The notes beneath the pieces are model-generated. The model did no database searches and was not told the origin of the DNA. It worked only from the letters and a program-made list of their open reading frames with translations. Position numbers and translations under genes: made by a program. Source: Lagopus muta (taxonomy: Eukaryota > Chordata > Aves > Galliformes > Phasianidae). Taken from it: a DNA stretch of 64,000 nt. The stretch spans positions 78,936,134-79,000,133 of the forward strand of contig NC_064435.1 of NCBI RefSeq assembly GCF_023343835.1, read 5' to 3'. Shown in pieces: positions 11,824 to 22,000 of the stretch (its first letter is position 1; each line of letters starts with the position of its first letter).

Positions 11824-12569
11824 TTAGTTAGTTTTATCGTAAGGAAACCAGCACAAGAGGGGAAAGAAACTGCAATAGCCAAATTGCAAAGAGGAGAAAA
11901 ACATTTAAACATCACCTTCAAGAGAGCATCCAACTTCTAAACCAGTAACGCAAGTATATAGAGTACTTCATCAAGGACCCCGTGAGGTTTATCCATAAAT
12001 GTTTATGCAAAGAAGTTGTATGGCGTCTTTCTGTCACAAACAGACATTTGCCATTTCCCAATTTCCCTGCTGGCAAAACAAGGAAGTGAGGCAACACTGG
12101 TAAGCAGATGATTACAAAGAGTAGACTTATTATTAGACAGATACTGTCTCAATCTTAAGAACACAAAGGTAAGCTCTACCTACATTATGTGTCTGCTCTC
12201 ACAGAGAAAACAATTAACCGATTCTATAATGACAGCAAAAGCCTACTATTAACATCTGTCTCGCAGTTATTTATCTGTACCCACCATCTGTAGGAACTTT
12301 TCCATAATTAAATGCATCTGCTTCCCAAATATGTAAAATCAGCAGGTGAAATACTTTGTCTTGTATTGCTGACATAGGAGTAGCAGTTAGAAGACCAAGA
12401 GGTTCTGACAGTTACAAATTCTGCAAGAAAAACTAAGTACAGCTGCAGAGAGTTGCCCTGTTCCCTGCTTCCAAGCATCTATTCCCATACCAAGCTCTCT
12501 CTTTGGCTGGCCCAGCTGTCCGCATAGTGAGGCAGAATGGACAACTCTAAACTGAAAATAACCTCAAGG

Positions 12570-12601
<32 letters not shown>
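12570..12601. repeat. A32 mononucleotide tract
   Basis: An uninterrupted run of 32 adenines inside the PIGN 5' intron. No retrogene or LINE body is recognisable immediately upstream, so I see no evidence that it is the tail of an insertion. Such tracts are prone to length polymorphism and assembly error. Confidence 0.95.
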
Positions 12602-12603
<2 letters not shown>

Positions 12604-13737
12604 AAATAGTTTAGCTTACCAGTCTAATTCATAACATAAACCTCTGTTGGCACCAGATGAACAGAACATCTTCTTCCAACAGTACTAACTCAGTATGTTC
12701 CAAGCACATCCTCAGATTCCTACTCTGTTCTCCAATTTGTATTCCATTTATTCACACTGTAGCCTTCAATGCATAACTTCCACCGTAACTTCCAAATATG
12801 CTCACTTAGAAACCTTTCATCACACTTTCCTCCAATACTCGATAGAACAGCAGCAGGCTGAACAATGCAAGCATTGGTACAGTATCAGTCGTGGTAGCAT
12901 ATTTACAAGTTGGTGGTGCGTGACTCCTGTAGTGATAGGAAAAAAACCACACCTTTTCAATTTCAAGCCTTATTTGCACTTCCAGAAAGCTTCAATAAAA
13001 AACACATCAATAAATTCAGGCAACATAGCTTCTGGTGTGAATTTACTACTTCTAAACCTGTGAATGACCTTACAGTGACCATTTTCATACTTGATTTTCA
13101 CTGTTTCCCTTTCCTACCTATACTGTCCTTCCACATGGATAAGCATGCCATCTTAAAAAGTGAACTGTTAACTTTCACGACTTTCTGATACAGCCCTCTA
13201 TAAGAAAGATCATCCTTTATCTTCAAATCACTTGTAAATATCGCACATCACCACTAGAGGCTGCTACAGGACATCAGTAACTTTCCTCCCTCTACGGAAC
13301 AAGGCAGACCACAAGCACATCAACTTGTAGCAAGCTCGTATTGCGCATGCTTTAAAAGGAAAGGAAAAGTAGTAGGATTTCTTCACGGGTTCCTAACTCC
13401 GAAGTACCAACAGTGAATATTTTTTTCCTATTTTACTGTGGTTTAGATCAAATTCCAAAGCTTTTTCAATATATTGCATTTTATTTTAGGCAACAACACA
13501 TTCATGTTCCACTACTCTTTTCCCTATGATATAAAAATTATAAAAATTGTATTTTATCAGAATAAAAAAAGGCTTATTAAAGAACAGAATGTAAAATTGA
13601 TTACATTTTAAAGGAAATTGTATGCAAACTAAGTAGAAGAATATATTTTTAATAGCATACTAATACAAAGACAATAGATTGCAATTATGATAGATAAGCA
13701 ATATTTAATATCTAATAAACTCCAGTATATTAAGATT

Positions 13738-14175
13738 GTGGAGTCCTCGGTACAGAAAAGATATGGACATGTTGGAATCCAACCAGAGGGCCACAGAAAT
13801 GATACAAGGGATGGAACACTTCCCCTGTGAGGACAGGCAGAGAGCAAGGGCTGTCCAGCCTGGAGAAGAGAAGGCTCCAGAGAGACTGGTGTTATATTAA
13901 ATATATTAATAGGGGCTGTAAGCAAGGTGGAGACAAACTCTTTTTATTAGGGTCTGTTGTGACAGGACAAAGGGAAATGGTTTCAAACTAAAAGAGGGGA
14001 GATTTAGACTGGATATAATGTAAAAGTTTTTGTGGTTTTTTTGTGTTTTTTTTTTTGTTGTTGTTTTTTCACAGTGAGGGTAGTGAAGAACTGGAACAGG
14101 TTGTCCAGAGGTGTGGTAGATGCCTCATCCCTGATGAAATTCAAGGTCAAGGCTCTGAGCAACCTGATCTAGTCA
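13738..14175 (+). mobile_element. CR1 LINE remnant, 3' region
   Basis: The sequence follows the CR1 ORF2 C-terminus: GTGGAGTCCTCGGTACAG, then GAACACTTCCCC, GAGGACAGGCAG, GCCTGGAGAAGAGAAGGCT, GTTTCAAACTAAAAGAGG, GAACTGGAACAGG and CTGAGCAACCTGATCTAG. Several frameshifts and a T-rich insertion at about 14027-14069 break the frame. It is antisense to PIGN. Confidence 0.88.
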
Positions 14176-15137
14176 CGGATGTCACATTTAATCAGCCTGA
14201 CATAGTGGAGTCTTGAGTTAGCAGAAATGCGGTGCTTTCAAAGAAACAACAGAAACCAATACTGACTCGAATCTGTACTGTTTACAAGTTGAACTCACTT
14301 CAGTAGGGAAACATATAATGAAGGGAGCATGTAATAAGAGAATCCTGCCAGGAAACACCAGAGGTAACACTATAGTTTTATCAGTGGAAACAACATGCTT
14401 CCAGACATACAACTTCTTGCTACTCTAATTCTCGGTCTTGGCAGATAAAAGGCAGGCAAAGACACCTCAGAAAAGCAAACTTCCAGTTGTTAAGAGCATT
14501 AGCGCAGGGGAGCCCTCGGCTCCATGAGAGGTACAAATGAAAGCTAGAATCTATTCAAAGACACTTTTCTTAAGGCACAAAAATTCTCAATCCTGACCTG
14601 CAAGGAATCAGGCAAGGCAGGCAGCAGAGCTAAATCAGGGCACTGAGGCAAGATAAAACAAAACTGAAAGGGACAGCAGACAGGAGTACATATACCGGGA
14701 AAGCTAAAGTGCTACGGATGGGACTGCAGGGAGGGGACCAGGAAGGCACAGCTAGAGCCAAATTTGGCTTAAGACATAAAAACAAAGTTAAAACGACACG
14801 TGTTTCTTCAAGCTCAAAGGACAACAAAGATGAAAAAAAAAAAAATAATAAAAAAAAAGCCGCACTTCCCACACCGAGCGATAAAGGACGACCGCAGGCA
14901 ACCGTCCTCCCTCCTGTGCGGGCCCGGACCGACTCTGCCACACACCCACAGCCCTCATGCAGCCCCACATCCGCACAACACCGGGCTGGGTCCGCCCCAG
15001 CCCACCGGACAGCTAAAAACCCTGAGGCTGACGTGCGGGCAACCCCAAGCCGCAGGAAGCTCCCCCTGAGCCGCCACATGCGGCCCTACGCGTAGTCCCG
15101 GACCTCCCCCCACCACACGCAGCCAGGGAGCGCCCAG

Positions 15138-15149
15138 TGCGCAGGCGCC
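15138..15149. promoter_or_regulatory. NRF1-like site
   Basis: TGCGCAGGCGCC matches the NRF1 palindrome YGCGCA.GCGCR except at the last base. It lies just inside the PIGN intron, beside the inferred first-exon donor. NRF1 sites are common in bidirectional housekeeping promoters. Confidence 0.55.
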
Positions 15150-15158
15150 AATACTCAC

Positions 15159-15240
15159 TGCCTCCCGCCGCCAGCTCCGCCGGTATCTACTTCCGCTTCC
15201 TCTGCTATGTTCGTGTTCCCCGCCCTCCGCACCCAGCCCC
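15159..15240 (-). other. PIGN: PIGN non-coding first exon (5' boundary uncertain)
   Basis: On the minus strand a GC-rich segment ends GGCGGGAGGCA immediately before GTGAGTATT (plus-strand actcac at 15153-15158), a consensus splice donor in the CpG island and pointing away from RELCH. A non-coding exon is needed here because the PIGN ATG exon is an internal exon with an acceptor and no promoter-like sequence. The right boundary given is arbitrary; the real start site could lie anywhere to about 15320. Confidence 0.55.
15189..15195 (-). promoter_or_regulatory. ETS/GABPA-type site
   Basis: Plus-strand ACTTCCG is CGGAAGT on the minus strand, the preferred ETS/GABPA core. A second CTTCC follows directly. 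Position and orientation suit the PIGN start region. Confidence 0.45.
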
Positions 15241-15310
15241 TCTCCCAGCCGCAGCCCGCCTCCCGGAGCGGGCCGAGGGGCGAGGCCTGCGCGTCGGGGC
15301 GCCGCTCGCG

Positions 15311-15315
15311 ATTGG
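15311..15315 (-). promoter_or_regulatory. Inverted CCAAT box (NF-Y type)
   Basis: ATTGG in the context CGCGATTGGTCGG reads CCAAT on the minus strand with favourable flanks for NF-Y. It lies about 10 bases from the TCTCGCGAGA element in the promoter core. Confidence 0.5.
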
Positions 15316-15324
15316 TCGGAGAGC

Positions 15325-15334
15325 TCTCGCGAGA
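15325..15334. promoter_or_regulatory. CGCG element TCTCGCGAGA (BANP/Kaiso-type)
   Basis: A perfect 10-base palindrome TCTCGCGAGA. This motif is known as a strong activator of CpG-island promoters, is bound by BANP when unmethylated, and was earlier linked to ZBTB33/Kaiso. It is central between the two genes and, being palindromic, could drive both directions. Confidence 0.75.
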
Positions 15335-15342
15335 GGCGGGAT

Positions 15343-15350
15343 CCGGAAGC
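15343..15350 (+). promoter_or_regulatory. ETS/GABPA-type site on the RELCH side
   Basis: CCGGAAGC matches the ETS core and lies nine bases after the CGCG element, oriented toward RELCH. A CGCG element next to an ETS core is a common layout in housekeeping promoters. Confidence 0.5.
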
Positions 15351-15531
15351 GGCAGCGGGGCGGGTGCGGGAGTCCGAGGAAGCGGTGGTTGTCGGGGGGA
15401 AGTCGCCGGCGGCAGCGCCCGTAGCATCTGGGGGAGCTGGCGGCGGCCCCGGCTCCGGTCCCGCCAGAAGAGGCTGCTGCTCTGCGCGGCTTTCACCGCG
15501 GCGGCGCCTCGATAGCGCCGCGTCGGGGTGC

Positions 15532-15542
15532 AAGATGGCGGC
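15532..15542 (+). promoter_or_regulatory. YY1-type site overlapping the RELCH start codon
   Basis: AAGATGGCGGC contains the full YY1 core and includes the RELCH ATG. YY1 sites at the initiator or first ATG are a recognised class. The same bases give a good translation context, with A at -3 and G at +4. Confidence 0.6.
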
Positions 15543-16012
15543 GGCGGGCGGGGGCAGCAGCGTGAACCCTTTTCTCAGCGACTCGGAGGAGGACGAGCCT
15601 GAAGAAGCCAGGCCCGGCGGTGGCAGCAGCAGCAGTACCGAGCCGGGAGGGCCGGCGTACCCGGCCCGGCGGCGGGAGGAGGCGGCGGCCGCGGGCAGCC
15701 CCGAAGAGCTGCCGGGTTTGCGGGCGGCGGGCGATGCGGCGGGGGCGGGCGGCGGGGCCGCCGCTGGGGATCCGCCGCGGGTGTCGATGGACGCGATGGC
15801 GGCTCAGCTCCTGCGGGATCAGTTCCTGCTGACGGCGCTGGAGCTGCACACGGAGCTGCTGGAGAGCGGCCGGGAGCTGCCCAGGCTGCGTGATTTCTTC
15901 TCCAACCCGGGCAACTTCGAGAGGCAGAGCGGCACGCCGCCCGCCGGAGGGGGTCTGGGCGGCGGCGTGCTCGGCGGAGCCGGCGGCAGGGAGCCCGGCT
16001 CCGGGCAGCTCA
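15535..16012 (+). CDS. RELCH: RELCH exon 1
   Basis: Encodes residues 1-159 plus one base. It opens [20 protein letters not shown], the conserved N-terminal acidic motif of the family. A fast-changing Gly/Ala/Ser/Pro region follows, then a conserved helical block ([20 protein letters not shown]... [13 protein letters not shown]) at about residues 88-128 that looks LisH-like. The frame is open upstream to 15364 without an ATG; the start at 15535 fits the family and has a good context. The donor is CA/GTAAGT at 16013. The exon lies wholly in the CpG island. Confidence 0.95.
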
Positions 16013-19000
16013 GTAAGTGCCTCCTTCTGGCCGGGGCTGGGAGCGGGGCTGTGCTGGGCAGGGCACGGACGTGATTGGGCCTCTCGTGAAGGTCACTCGT
16101 GTGCCTGGTGTGAAGAAGTGTTAGAAACGAGCGTTTTTGTGCCTTCTTTACTACCCGCTCACAAAAGATAAATCCACGCCCAGCTAGGAAAGAGTTGAGC
16201 TTAACCATATTAACCATTAAAGCCATCGCGTAATGTCTGAAGTCTAAAAGCTGTCAAAAATAGATTGTCAGTGCATTGGAGTGGCTCAGTGGTCCAGAAG
16301 TGGTGCTGAATTTGACAGGTATTACCTGGTCGTATACAGCGCAGTGTGTTCAATCACTGATGCTGTACTGCTTCCCAAGTGCTGGCCAAGGGCAGTGGGG
16401 ATGGTTGAGTATAGCTTCTGCAGCGTTGAAGGCATTTGGAAAACTGTCATGAAGCTGGCCTTAAAAGCTTTTGGGTTTTAATAGGGCAGATGGCTTAGAA
16501 TACCAGTGTTTGTGTGCTTCAGCAATACTGCTTTCAAGACCAGTAAAGTTTTAATAATCTGGTAGCTTATGGAAGTCATTTTGGGAGAGAGAAGCTGCCC
16601 AGCCACCTGACTTCTGAGAGCTTAAGGAACTCATGCATAGTATTGATGTGAGAGGGGCTGTGGTCATGGTGAAAAACTTGTTAATAAATGTGTGTATTCC
16701 AAGATACCTGGAGGTATTTGGTAAGTAGTCCTATGATTTCTTTGCTTTAGAAGAAGTTTCAAATGTTGCAAAGAGATGCTGTTAAGATTTCAAATATGGT
16801 GATAACTGGTAGTATCTAGATGGCTTGGACAGGAGGCAACAGAGAAACTTTCAGCTTTTGTAATTATTAAATATATTTTGAAAATTGCATGTTTTTTTTC
16901 TTCTTGCTGCTTATACTGCACTTATCTTGTTTACAAGTACTTAGAATTTCACACTTGACTTTGACAACCCTTCAGTAAGGTTCTTTTCATGATAAGGTTG
17001 GTGAATGTCGGAAAAACTCTGTTTCAAGGCTAGGAACCAATATTAATTTCTATTTCATTAGAAACAGCATCCTTAGGGATTCCAATTGATTCACCCCATT
17101 GACTAAGCATTCTCTGTGCTTTGTTAGTGTATGTTGTTTCCAGTTGTTGGTCACACCTGTATTAGAATTTAACAGCAGCCTGTGTATCTGTGGAGTTAAA
17201 GACACTCAATTTACTGACTTTGTGGAGTTCTAGACCAATGTATATTATACACTGAGAACATCTTAATGATCATTTTGCCAAAGTGCTGAATGATAGATAT
17301 GGAGAGGTTGCCCCTATTAAAAAGAACCATCTAAGGATAGAGGAGAGGATCTAAAAAAATTTTTTTTGGTGCTGTGTGATAATTCTGAGGCATAATAAAA
17401 GTAACTGTTGTGTTAGACCTTAGGTTGAAAGTTATGAGTAAGTGTACTGAAACCTGTAATCTATAATAGAATATTGGAGTGTACCTTTTTGTCTCAAAAA
17501 TGTTTCAAAAGGCAATTAAGAATGAGTGATATTGGAAGTCAGATGACTTATGGTCATCATCAGACTTCATTGAATCTAGCACAGAGCTAGCCATTGTGTC
17601 ATTCCTGTTCTACCTGAGTCTGGTTGATGATAACAGGAACTGATAAGGACTCATGTCTGAATTTAAGTCAATTTACAAATGTTAAAAAAAAAATAGATTG
17701 CAAAAGAATGATGGGCTGAACGTTATCAGATTTTTGCAAGAGTGCTTTTTATTTCTTCTGCTCCTCTAGTCTGTGTTGGTGAGACCCCATGTGGTCACTG
17801 TGTCTGGATGTGGAGTCCTCAGTACAGAAGAGATGTAAACCTGTTGGAAAGTGTCCAGAAAATGGCCACAAAAATCTTGCAAGGGATGGCACACCTCTCC
17901 TATGAGGACAAGCTGAGAGAGCTGGGGCTGTTCAGCTTGGAGAACAGAAGGCTTCGGGGGGACCTGACAGGGGCCTTTTGATGTCTAAAAGAGGGCTATC
18001 AGAAAGAAGGGAACAGACTCTTTAGAAGGATCTGTTGTGATAGGACAAGGGGAGATGGTTCCAAACTAACAGAGAGGTTTAGACTGGATATAAGGAAGAA
18101 GTCTTCTGCAATAAGGTTGGTGAAGCACTGGAACAGGCTGTCCAGAGAGGTGGTGGATGTTCTGTCGCCCAAGCTGGATGGGGCTCTGAGCAGCCTGATC
18201 TCACTCTAGGTTTTCCTTGCCCATTGCAAGGGAGTTGGACTAGATGGCCTCTAAGGGTTCTGTTTTCAGTATTTGATATTGTATTTAGTCAGAGAAATAA
18301 GCCACAGGTCAAATCCAGCATTAAATCTGTCTGTTTGCCTGAGTAAGAAGTTAAATTCTGTTAAGAGGCGCAGACAGTTATTCCTGCATTTGTGGAGACT
18401 TGCAGAGGGTTTCTGCAAGAGTATTGCAGTTGCTTTCTCTCACTTCAGTATGCCTAAATGGGTTTGAGAATAGAACAGTAATTTTCTTTGGAGAAGTGGT
18501 TGATGTAGAAAGTAGTGGAATTAGGCATGATTGTCATTTCAGGGTCACTCAAACTTTATGTCTCAGTGGAAAAAAATAATCATGTGGTCAACTTTTATGT
18601 AATAGAAGTTGTTCTGTTGATGCCTCCAGTTGGAATTCATTCTCAGCACTAGTCCTGTACCTGCTCCCACCACCACCAACTTAGGTGAGTCTTTGTGGTT
18701 GTATGCTGAGGTTTTTTGATAATTTGAGTGGTTGTAGAAAAAGTGACTGGCAATTCTAAGTGGATCCAAAGCATGCTTGGAATGCTGCCCTAGGATTTCT
18801 ATAGAGCAACTGGAAGCTTTGCAGTGTATGCCCAGTCATTTACAGAATGAGAGAATTTCAGTGCAGGTAGTTATTGGCAAGCTAAATATGAGTGCGCACT
18901 GCGTACTGGCATTTTTCTTCTTCCCATATATTTTTTTGTTTATAGGCTGCTACAAAGAAAGTGTAATGAAATATCACAGCAATTAAACAACATCTTGTGG

Positions 19001-22000
19001 TAAGGTAGGGACTCAAGAGCCGTTTTGTCTATGAGCCATTCTTCAGAGAACTTGCTTACAAAGCAGTTGATAGTCAGATGACAAGGTTTTCTTGTATTTT
19101 TGGAAAAAAAAAACACCTCTGTTTTCAAACAGCAGTAGTGTCACAGCTGCAAATAGAGATTAAGCTATATTATGCTGAAAAATATGGAAAAGATGCTTCT
19201 GTTGTTAAAATTTAGAACAAACTGACTTTGTGAAGGAGTCAGCACTGCTCCTTTAGTTGCACAACATGTCCTTTATATCATGTATTTCAGCTAGATCTTC
19301 CCAAACTTCTTGTTTGCCTCTTCAGTGGTTTCAGTAGCAGTGATCCACATCTGCCAGACCATTTTGGAACTGCTTTCTTTAAGTTGGTCATATGAATGGT
19401 ATAGTGTGGAAATTCTTGCTTTGTATAGCGTTGGAAATCTCTTGCAAGACTTTGGTTGTCACCTACATTTTTAAATTTAAATTCATGTCCCCTTTCCCTC
19501 ACCTTCACACAGTATAAAAAGTGATACTTCAAGTTTAGAAATAATTCAGTGGCTTGAATGTCTCATGTTTGTTGCCCAGACTCAAATGCTGTGTTAATAA
19601 ATCCCTGTGGCTGACAGCCATAATTTGAGCTCGAGCATCGTGGGCTATGCCTGGTTAATGCTATTTCCTGAAGGGGTGCAACTTACACTCCTGGAACCAG
19701 CTTTAGTACTAAAGACAAATTAGAATCTGCCTTTTAATTTCTTCCTTGTAAAGAAGAATTCTTTTAAAATTTGAAACAGCTTTGATGACAAAGAGAGACA
19801 AGAAAGAGGTTAAACTGGGATACTGCGTTTCCTGAGTATTTCCAAAGTGAAGTTGTTTGTAAGTTTCTAGAGAGTTGATTCCAATTATGTTAAATTACCT
19901 GCAAATATAAATATATTAAGTTAATTCTGCTACTATGCAGTAAACTCCAGAGTTTGTTTGTGATTTGGGATTTTTTTTGTTTCAGCTGTGAAGTGAAGTA
20001 GCTCCCTGGTTGTGCTTATAGCCTTTGAAATTCAGTTGGGTCCTGCTGCACATGGGAGGAGCTTATTGATGATGCTGCTGTAGGAAAGGGGTGTCTTCTA
20101 GCAGCCCTGAATGCTGAGTTGCAGGCACAGTGAAAGTGTGGCTGGGCATGAGCCCTTGTCATCATCAGTGTTTCACTCAGATTTTTGTTCTGAGTACATA
20201 CCATAGCAGGGATACCTGTTCATTCAGCTTAACTGGCAGTTTAAGATTGGAAATGAGGAAGTAGGTGTAATATCTGTTGTTCTTGTGACTAGTTCTTTGG
20301 TTGGCAGGGTTGTCTTTTTTTTCTGGGTTTGTTTGTTTTATTGCTTTTGTTATATTAAAATGTTTGCTGATACCTTTATGAAAGTAACCAAAAATACCTG
20401 TGATCTTGTTTGCTGCCCCTCCAGGAGCTGTGAGATCATGTGATGATTTGTGGGTGAGATGGTGGCTGCAGTATCTGTGTAAGGAAGGGTTCTCCCTTTG
20501 TGAGGGACAGGATAGAAGGGTGTAGGTAGAGTGAACCAAACCTGTCGATAGTGACAGATGGGGGACAGCAAATGTTGTCTCTAAAGTACAGAAGACTGTT
20601 CAAAAAGGAAGATGCTTCTAAGTAATGCCCAAAGAAAGAGGAATGGAGTTGTTGATGGCTGCATTCAGTGAGTGAACATTTAATCTTTGGCTGGTATCTG
20701 TATTGGAATGATTTGGGGTACTTTGATAGACCTGAAGATAGGTTAGTGTAATGGTATAGCCACACAAAGGAGTAAGCTAGTATGAAGTAAGTGTGACAGT
20801 GTTGGGCAAAGCAGGGCAGGTTTATATCATTATCACTGAATAGCAAGTGTTCCCTATGTTCAGATTATACTTTACCTTGCAGTAACTCATTTGTGTGTTC
20901 TTCTCTTAGGGTGCTACATTCCTTCTGGGGAATGTAGCTGCATGAGTTTGGGCTTCCTGTTCTGTCCCTGTGCCAGAGCTGCTGCTAACGTTCTGTGTGG
21001 GGAGAGCAGAAGTGAACCTGTGCACATAGGCTGGTGCTGTAGCTAATTCAGTTTTGTGTGAGTTTAACCATGCATTGCTAGAAAGTTGCAGCAACGTGAG
21101 CAAACTTTGCACTGAAGCAATGAGTGCTCCTTCCTACCAGTTCTGGTGTTGTGGAGAGAAGGGAGAAGGCAAGAAGATTAGAGGGCTTTGTGTTTGAGAG
21201 CAGCTTTTGGAAGCTTCTTAAGCTTCCCTGCATGTAATTTCAGTTCTCTATAAAGTATGCAGAGTTTCTTGTAGTTTCTCTTCCTCTGAGAATTAAGTTT
21301 TGTGGTAGAAGATATAACTTGTAAATTCTATTCCACTGAGAAAGTTTTTGCTGGAAATCTATACGAGCTTCATTGCCTGGTATTAAAAGATTTGTCTAGT
21401 GCTTGCAGGCAAGCCATGATAAATTAGGTAGTGGTATCAGGGGTATCAGAAGTTGGCTTGTGTGCAGAGTCCATTGTGATTAGCTCAAATGTTGTAACTA
21501 GTGTATTTTGTAAACTTGGAATCTATGAAAATATGGAAAAAAATGTATTTTTTGCAGGAAGTTCTCGTACTTTCAAATTAAACTAAGATTTCTAATACGT
21601 CCTGACTTAGATTATTTATATATGGAACTATTTTGAATGTAGCACCAGAAGTCTCTTTCCTATCAGTAGGTAGAGATATCCGTAAATCTTATTCTGTTTT
21701 GTTTTATCTTGCAACTATTTACATTAAATGTATGCCTTGTATTTGTTTTTCAGATATATTGTAAAGATGCAGGTTTGATAAACTGCATTGGATGCCACTC
21801 TGACATAAGCTAAAAATTTCAGTACAGTTTTTAGGCCTTGTATTTTTAATTATGATACACATTCTGAGACATGACATAAACGTATGCTGAATTTGGACGA
21901 GATGTTTTGTTTTATTTTCTTTGTTTCATCTTAAATAGCCCAAGATGAAAAAGCCTTGGAGAAATACTGAAGTCTCTTCCCCTCTGCACACCATAGGGGA

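Larger units (their letters stand above)
4610..15158 (-). other. PIGN: PIGN 5' intron (about 10.5 kb)
   Basis: This AT-rich stretch joins the inferred non-coding first exon at 15159 to the ATG exon. I find no RNA gene or protein homology in it. Items worth naming, each listed separately, are a CpG-dense block with a CTCF-like site at 4940-5060, a second CpG cluster at 11505-11640, GTT-rich repeats at 10261-10296, an A tract at 12570-12601 and a CR1 remnant at 13738-14175. Additional untranslated PIGN exons could hide here, since such exons cannot be recognised by homology. Confidence 0.55.
14860..16080. promoter_or_regulatory. CpG island, bidirectional PIGN-RELCH promoter
   Basis: A sharp rise in GC and CpG spans this interval, densest at 15200-16010 over the inferred PIGN first exon and RELCH exon 1. 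The two genes point away from each other: the PIGN donor is at 15153-15158 on the minus strand and the RELCH ATG is at 15535. No TATA box is seen in the GC-rich core. Candidate elements between them are an inverted CCAAT box (15311-15315), TCTCGCGAGA (15325-15334), ETS-type CCGGAAGC (15343-15350), a reverse ETS-type site (15189-15195) and an NRF1-like site (15138-15149). This is a typical TATA-less housekeeping promoter. Exact start sites cannot be read from sequence. Confidence 0.88.

Noticed and set aside
12570..12601. The A tract as the tail of a processed pseudogene or retrogene
   Set aside because: No coding or RNA-like homology is recognisable next to it on either strand, and no flanking duplication was seen.
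13249..13265. CTCF-like CCACTAGAGGCTGC
   Set aside because: It has a mismatch at a strong core position (GGC replaced by GCT), too weak to list beside the other two.
14630..15533. Several overlapping frames in both directions in the CpG island upstream of RELCH
   Set aside because: GC-rich sequence has few stop codons, so open frames are expected. The products are low-complexity Pro/Arg/Ala/Gly text and overlap the promoter.
15364..15534. In-frame N-terminal extension of RELCH
   Set aside because: The frame is open but begins with GTG and has no ATG before 15535. The family N-terminus aligns at 15535, which has a good start context.
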